This document shows, piece by piece, positions 45,736 to 51,343 of a stretch of 51,343 nucleotides of DNA (the stretch's first letter is position 1; every line of letters begins with the position of its first letter). Location: NCBI GenBank assembly GCA_015680685.1, contig MNCI01034649.1:14335-65677 (forward strand). Direction: 5' to 3'. The translations under genes and the position numbers were made by a program. The notes below the pieces were generated by a model that saw only the letters and a list, made by a program, of their open reading frames with translations, made no database searches and was not told where the DNA came from. The stretch comes from Gnetum montanum. Taxonomy: Eukaryota; Streptophyta; Gnetopsida; Gnetales; Gnetaceae.

Positions 45736-46990
45736 TATAGCAACTAGAAAATTTAGTCTATGGAAAAACTAAAGATCCTAGTTGAGATAAATTTAACAAT
45801 GAACCTAAAGGGCCTCTAAAAAATAGGATTTGAGATGCCTTGGACAATCTTGCTGATCACCTAGGGACTTCCAATGTGTTAACAGGATAAAGTAAAAATG
45901 CAATGCAAATCTAAAAATAGATGCAAAAATTAAATACAAATCTATGTTGTCTTGCATAACAATTGAAACTATAAACTTTATTATGATAAAATAAAGATAT
46001 TTTAAAGTATGTACAAGTGTTACCTAAGGAAGAAAGAGTTGTTCACTTCACCAGGGATTTGGAATCTTTTGAAATCAATAGCCTTGAATACCATAGTTAG
46101 CTCCTTGACCCAGATGCTCCACAACTCCCACAAACTATAAAACCTTGGTGTATTCCTCACCAAATCTATAACATTGATGGTCCAAAGGCTAATATGTATG
46201 ATGATTTTGAGTTACAAAGAAGAGAAATGATAGGAGTATTGATGTCCAGGTTACTCAATATTACTGCAAAACCACATTATCTTAGGAGGGTAAAATAATG
46301 GCCAAAACTAGTTATAGCTCCCACAGTAAGGTTACTCCAAAATCCTTGTACTAGCAATGAATTCTTAAAGGTCTTGAATGCCAAAAATTCTATAAATATA
46401 AAAGGGTTGGAACTATCAAAATTTAAGAACCTTTCTATGGTATTGGAGCTTGATTTATAAAGGTTTCATGGCAACAAATTTTTCTATAAATTTCTATCTA
46501 ATTTTTGACACATTAGCATTATGTGCAACTATTGTAGGTATCTAAATCTAGAATGGTTTCTATTTATGATATGTTTTGATATAGCACATGGCATCAAAAC
46601 CATTATGGTTACCAAAAACGGTAAAGTGAAATTTCCCACACTAGCTTCTTCTACTCATGCTAGGGCTTCCAATAACAATGCTAAACTTGTAGGAGCCATG
46701 CTCAGGTGCATGGGAAACATTTGGGATGTAGTATTAGTTTTGAGGCTAGAATAATGTTGAAGTGCTAGGGCCATGTTGAAGCTATAAAAGCCATGCTGGG
46801 GTGTAGTAGCAAAGGTCATCTCCCCACAAAACCTTGAAAATGCCAATTTTGGTAGTCCAAAAGGTATTTTTAGGACCACCCCCCCACACCACCCACCCCC
46901 ACCCCAAAGCCCAAATATAGGAATGATATGATTTTTTTCACTTGGGGATTAAGGTTTGACCAGTTATGAGGCTTTTCTTAGCCACAAACA
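45736..46990 (-). repeat. E3 5' LTR (outer end approximate)
   Basis: The inner end is fixed by the primer-site match (GTTGCTATA before GTTTTCTGCAC, versus E1 GTCACTACA). The outer end is judged only from weak similarity near 46860-46830 (TTTTGGACTACCAAAATTGG) to the E1 LTR start. No partner LTR was found on the left. The 46640-46800 stretch carries 'ccatgctagg'-type motifs like those of the 185-bp array. Confidence 0.5.
46875..46905. repeat. C-rich tract with several C runs
   Basis: Runs of 3 to 7 C separated by A or CA. The - strand could form a G-quadruplex inside the E3 LTR. Confidence 0.75.
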
Positions 46991-47201
46991 TTTAAGATAT
47001 GTGAAATTACATCTCATGCATTATAATCTTCACATTTTATAATGAATTTTAGCCTTGGGCTTCATGGGGTGAAGGTTACATTGCCAAGAGGTTACAACAT
47101 GTGTTTTCTTAGTGGTATTTTAGGAAATTTCAGGCTTTTCTTATTAGCATAGGAAGGAAAAGCACATGTTATCTAGCAATGATGGTAGGTAAAATCAATC
47201 G

Positions 47202-50200
47202 ATGAGCAAGCATGTGACTATGGATGAGATAGAGGTGGCTAAGTAGATTATTCAAACTAGACTTCCAATCCCATCTATAGGAGAAGGATCCTCATCCATG
47301 ATTTCTAGATACCTTATTTTCTAAACATCTTTCCTATTTTTAGCCTAATTTTGGTAATTTCTTCATACTTCTTGGCCTATTCCTCTGATGATTTTTTATT
47401 TTTGACTACATGGAATTAGGTTTTTAGGAATTCTTGATAGTCATAGGAATGGTATTCAAGTTTTTTATAGATTTTATTTTTTGATAATCTAGGTTTTTCT
47501 TGGCCACATATATAGTGTTCCAGCCTGTTCGGCACATTTTTGGGGTTTTTGAATTTTTTATAACTACATTGAACACCATTGATGAGATTTTTCCCACTCA
47601 AAGTTAACATGTTTGACCTTTGTGGCTAAGGAATGTAGTGCAGCAATGTTCTTATTCATGTTTGTAATTTTTTTAGGTTTTCTCTAAGTCCATTGATTTT
47701 AAATTAGGGTTTTTTGAAATTTCTCCAAAATAGGTAGCATTTTAGGTTATTCCCATGCCTTGAATAGCATTTTCAATTTTTGTAGCCTATATTACTACAT
47801 TTTCACATTATTCATATAGAAATATCAATGAATTAGGGGTTTTTAGTTAATTTTGTATGAATTTAGGGCTTTTCTACACCTATATGAGTAGCATTTTGAT
47901 CAATTATGTCTTGCTAGATAGTCTTTTCAATATTTGTGTCTTATGGTTAGTAATTTAAATTTTCTTCCATCCCTAGATGCATTGTTTTCCACATTTTTCT
48001 ACTTGTGGAAGGGTTTTATGGATTTTTTCTTGGTTAATTTTAATGAAATTTTTAGTGCTTGATGCCTAGGATGGTATCAATGGAGGTTTCCTTTGGTCCT
48101 ACAATCAGCTTTTTCAATTTCTTGCTTTAGATGAGAAACATGTTTGACTTTATCTACCTAGAAAGGTAGTTTTTAAAACAATTTTAGATTTTTAGTAGAA
48201 GGAAAGGTCAACATATATCCTCCTAAGACCAAGAACCCTCAGTGTTTTTGACCTCCTCTCCCCTCATTCTTGGAATTTTTGATTATCCTAGTTTTCAAGC
48301 TAGTGTTATTGTGATCTTTGACCTCCTTAGATCCTATCATATTTTTCTTTGGCCACATGTTTTGGTATAAATCTTGCTTTATGTCAACTATTTGTCAAAA
48401 TCCCTATATATGCTTTACATGTAAACTATTTGAAAAAAATGTCAAACTATGTATTTCATGTTAATTATTTGAAAAAATGTAAAGCTCTCTCAAAATTAAT
48501 TTCTAATGATGTAATCTTATTCTAAATGATGATCCTAATTATGTCTACAGACTTGGTGACTATGTGTTTATGGTTGATTGGTCCATGTTGTTGATTTTAT
48601 TGTTATTTATGTTTGAATTTTTGTTTTAATGCCAATGTATGTTCTAATGGTTTCATGTTCTAATTGTGTACATGGCAATAATAAAATTGATTTTTATCAT
48701 AGTAGAGATGATCAACATCTTACACTATACTAGAATGATCTTCTAGAATAATCCAATACCCAACATGATCATCCATGAGAAATCCCATGTCTTATCTAAC
48801 TTGAGTGATAAAGAATTCTTATTGTACCTACTTCAAAATTATAGTATGATAATATGATCATACTTGGCCATTTATGTTGTAGCTATAATTATAGAAACTC
48901 TTGTAGCAAGATCTTCCAATTAATTCTTGACTATGTAATAGATGATCCTAATGCTTCGATGGAGTTGGAACACCATAGGACTTCATATTCTAGGGAAATA
49001 TGATAATTATCACATATTTGGGAGATTTCCATTTGTTCACAATACATCAACAACAACACCTTAATGGTGGATCATCGTCTAATAACTTTATTTCAAAATC
49101 CCCTTGTCAATATCTATATTTTGGAAGGGTAAGCTTTGATAAAATTCAACATGTTTTTTTTTTAATTTTGAGACTATTTTGTTGACTAATTTTATGCTTT
49201 AATTAAAGGTTTAAGATTCAAAGAGGAGGACTAATGTGAAATGACCAAATATTATCCCTAGCCTGTACAACCTTGTATGAATTCAAACAAGGGGATAACA
49301 TCAGGTTACAAGTGATCAACCAACATGATGTAGAATTTTTTAGATATAAGATGTAGTATTTCCATGTGTACCTAAAGTTTGCACCTACCAAATGTATTCA
49401 TGAAGTTTAAGATCTCCAAGATCTAGGAGTACATGTGTTAGTTCAATGTAAGGTTTTAGCATTGCCCACTAAGTCAAGTAAGAGTAAAAAAATTTTAATT
49501 TAATTTTTATGGCTTAATTAGGACATGTTGGTTGTTTAGGATGACTATGTATTGTACAATAGATTTTATGCATAAGTTTGCCATCACCATGATTAGTTTT
49601 GATCAAACTTAGAAGAAGATTCTTCTCAAGAGGGGTAAGGTAGACAAGGCACAAGAATGGTTATGAAATAAGAGCTCTACAAATATTGAATAGAGAATGA
49701 CTAATATAGGTTTTTAAAAATATTTTTATGCTTCCTAGTCCATATTTTTTGCTTGGTGAAAGGTTAAATATAATTGATTCACTTAACAATGATGTTACAT
49801 AACTTTGCACTCATTTCCATGATGTATCTATAGTTTTAACCATTGATTTGGAATTATTTTACAATCTTTTCGACATACCTCTTAAAGATATTAAGATGGT
49901 AGCCAGGGTAAGGAAAGATTTAGATTGTAGGTAAGATCTAGAGGCTTGCTTCAAATTACTTCCTTGTGTCACACTATCTTTTGAGAATTGTAACATTGAG
50001 GAAGTAAATAGTTTGTACCCTTTTTCTTTATCTAGATTATTTCCTATGTTACTATCTTAAAAGAAAACCATAGAAGTGCAACAAGCCTAGACTCTAAGAA
50101 AAGTGCTTACAAATTGAACTATATTCAATTGGGCTATATTGTTAGTTACACGCCTTGAAGTGAAATACAAAAACTTCACATAGAACTCAACTCTATATGC

Positions 50201-51343
50201 CATGTATACTTTACATTTTTTAATTTCTATCTTAGAAAATTTTGGAGCTTTTGGTAATAAATAAAATTAAAATGTGGGTAGAACATGACATCTCTAGACT
50301 TTTCTGGCCTTTGGCTAAATATCTTATTAATTCAATATGCATTCAAGACCTATCTATTGAAGATGTGGATTAATCACTATTTGTTACCACTAAAGGCATG
50401 AGTGGTCCTTTTGGCTATTCATTTAACAGCATGAGAGTTAAGCCTAAAGCTATGCAGGGTAATGCAAAAAGAGCTAAAAGGTCACATGTAGAGGCTGAAA
50501 AAGCTACCAAGGAACAAATGAAATGGCCAAGGGTAGATGACGATCTCAAGAACACTCACCAAGTTGTTGAAGGTATGTATGCATATATTTTTGGTTTATT
50601 GTGGTTTTTGGTTATTCATTCTGCATGGAATGTTTACTAATTTTTTATTTGATTGTAATTTTATACAGAGGACAAGTAGGAATTAGTAGCCAAATTTGCT
50701 ACAAAGGAGGAACAACAACATAAGGAACAAGAAGAGAGGCTGGCTAAGGAATCACATGATGTTCTAGAATCCATCTTCCTAGAAGACTTTACCTCCAAAA
50801 GGTGATCCTATAATGAACATGTCTCATGATCTTCTTGGTATGTTTTGGTTATTTTGATTTTTTTTTGTTTATAATATTATTTTATATTTTTGTTGTAGAA
50901 ATAGATGAAATTGATTATTATGGATATTAAGAGAAATTATGCTTCTCCAGAAACATCCATATTTTGATCTAAACCCTACAATGAGGCATTGGAAAACATG
51001 GAATTCATGAAAAGAATGATGGATGATATGGTTAATAGGATACAGTAGTTGGAACTACATGTTGGTAAAACAAATTATAATAATTTAGTGTTTTTAAGTT
51101 TCATGCTTTTATGCATTTCATGTTTTTATGGATTTAATAATTTTATGTTATTATGGTTGTTTTTGGTTATATGACAACTTCCAAGATTAGATGCAATCCT
51201 ATAGAAAATATTGAGTTTGATGAGCTCTTAGTGTTACCACCTTATTATAATAATGTTCCTAAGAGGTTTTATGAAGGATTTGTGAAATGTGTTGCATCAT
51301 GTGTACAATAGTTTTGAGAATCTCATTGTTCCAATTTATTCCT
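47202..51343 (+). pseudogene. E4: third copy of the FCP1-like gene, truncated by the window end
   Basis: Tentative exon 1 at 47202 (MSKHVTMDEIEVAK). HAD exon from about 48675 to 49128: KLIFIIVEMINILHYT, DKEFLLYLLQNYSMII, and after a frameshift NTLMVDHRLITLFQNP, close to the FCP1 pattern around LVDD, ending NIYILEG before GTAAGC. Unknown-domain exon about 49600-50360: KVDKAQEWL, then after a frameshift ERLNIIDSLNND and LFYNLFDIPLKDIKMV. Then about 50390-50572 (basic, ending VVEG before GTATGT), 50669-50800 (DK-stop-ELVAKFATKEEQQHKEQ), 50899-51064 (FMKRMMDDMVNRIQ, ending before GTAAAA) and about 51186 onward (CNPIENIEF). Exon ends match E3 and the ~1.4-kb first intron has the same length. Several stops; non-functional. 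It may belong to an element whose gag-protease lies beyond 51343. Confidence 0.65.

Larger units (their letters stand above)
23270..46990 (-). mobile_element. E3: decayed Tat-type element, RT and integrase not found, interrupted by E2
   Basis: Read on -: a 5' LTR ending at 45736; a primer-site region matching that of E1; gag (about 45550 down to 42800); protease (42208-41640); reverse copies of the E1 short motif (41060-40915); the FCP1-like gene on the opposite strand (26295-40568, with E2 inside it); a ~185-bp array; and short motifs like those of E1's 3'UTR. The order matches E1 except that no RT, RNase H or integrase is visible between the gene and the 3' repeats. It is either a non-autonomous form or a deletion. 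The 3' LTR was not found, so the left boundary is approximate. Confidence 0.65.

Overview
This window looks like a plant nuclear chromosome segment made almost entirely of old, nested LTR retrotransposons and tandem repeats. I found no intact host gene and no RNA gene. Evidence for a plant: a Tat-lineage Ty3/gypsy element with two RNase H domains, a chromovirus with an initiator-Met-tRNA primer site, GT-AG introns, and in-frame stops that look like C-to-T decay at CG and CHG sites. A large, slowly purged genome such as a gymnosperm fits best, but the sequence does not prove it. There is an 81-N gap at 33739-33819.

Layout. 1-2695: unclassified DNA with a ~359-bp tandem array and a ~60-bp minisatellite. 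2701-21272: element E1, a structurally complete 18.6-kb Tat-type element on the + strand with paired LTRs and a perfect 5-bp target duplication (CATGT). Its order is LTR, primer site, 5'UTR tandem repeats, gag, protease, a 4.4-kb antisense gene, RT/RNase H, archaeal-type RNase H, integrase, 3'UTR repeats, polypurine tract, LTR. 21278-23100: unclassified AT-rich DNA. About 23270-46990: element E3, a decayed Tat-type element on the - strand. It has 5' LTR, primer site, gag, protease, the same antisense gene (on +), a ~185-bp tandem array and short 3'UTR-type repeats; no RT or integrase was found. 28007-37160: a 9.15-kb chromovirus on the - strand (E2), inserted inside an exon of the E3 antisense gene with a near-perfect 5-bp duplication. 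It carries an unrelated multi-exon gene relic on its opposite strand. 47202-51343: a third copy (E4) of the antisense gene family, cut by the window end.

Main point. A multi-exon gene with an N-terminal domain resembling FCP1/NIF-type HAD phosphatases, a middle domain I do not recognise and a coiled-coil-like tail occurs three times in 51 kb. In E1 and E3 it lies between protease and the downstream half of the element, on the strand opposite gag-pol. An antisense gene keeps its introns during retrotransposition, because its splice signals are reversed in the element's RNA. All three copies carry stops and frameshifts, so any function would have to reside in relatives elsewhere. Homology rests on hand alignment of translations and conserved exon ends; no database search was possible.
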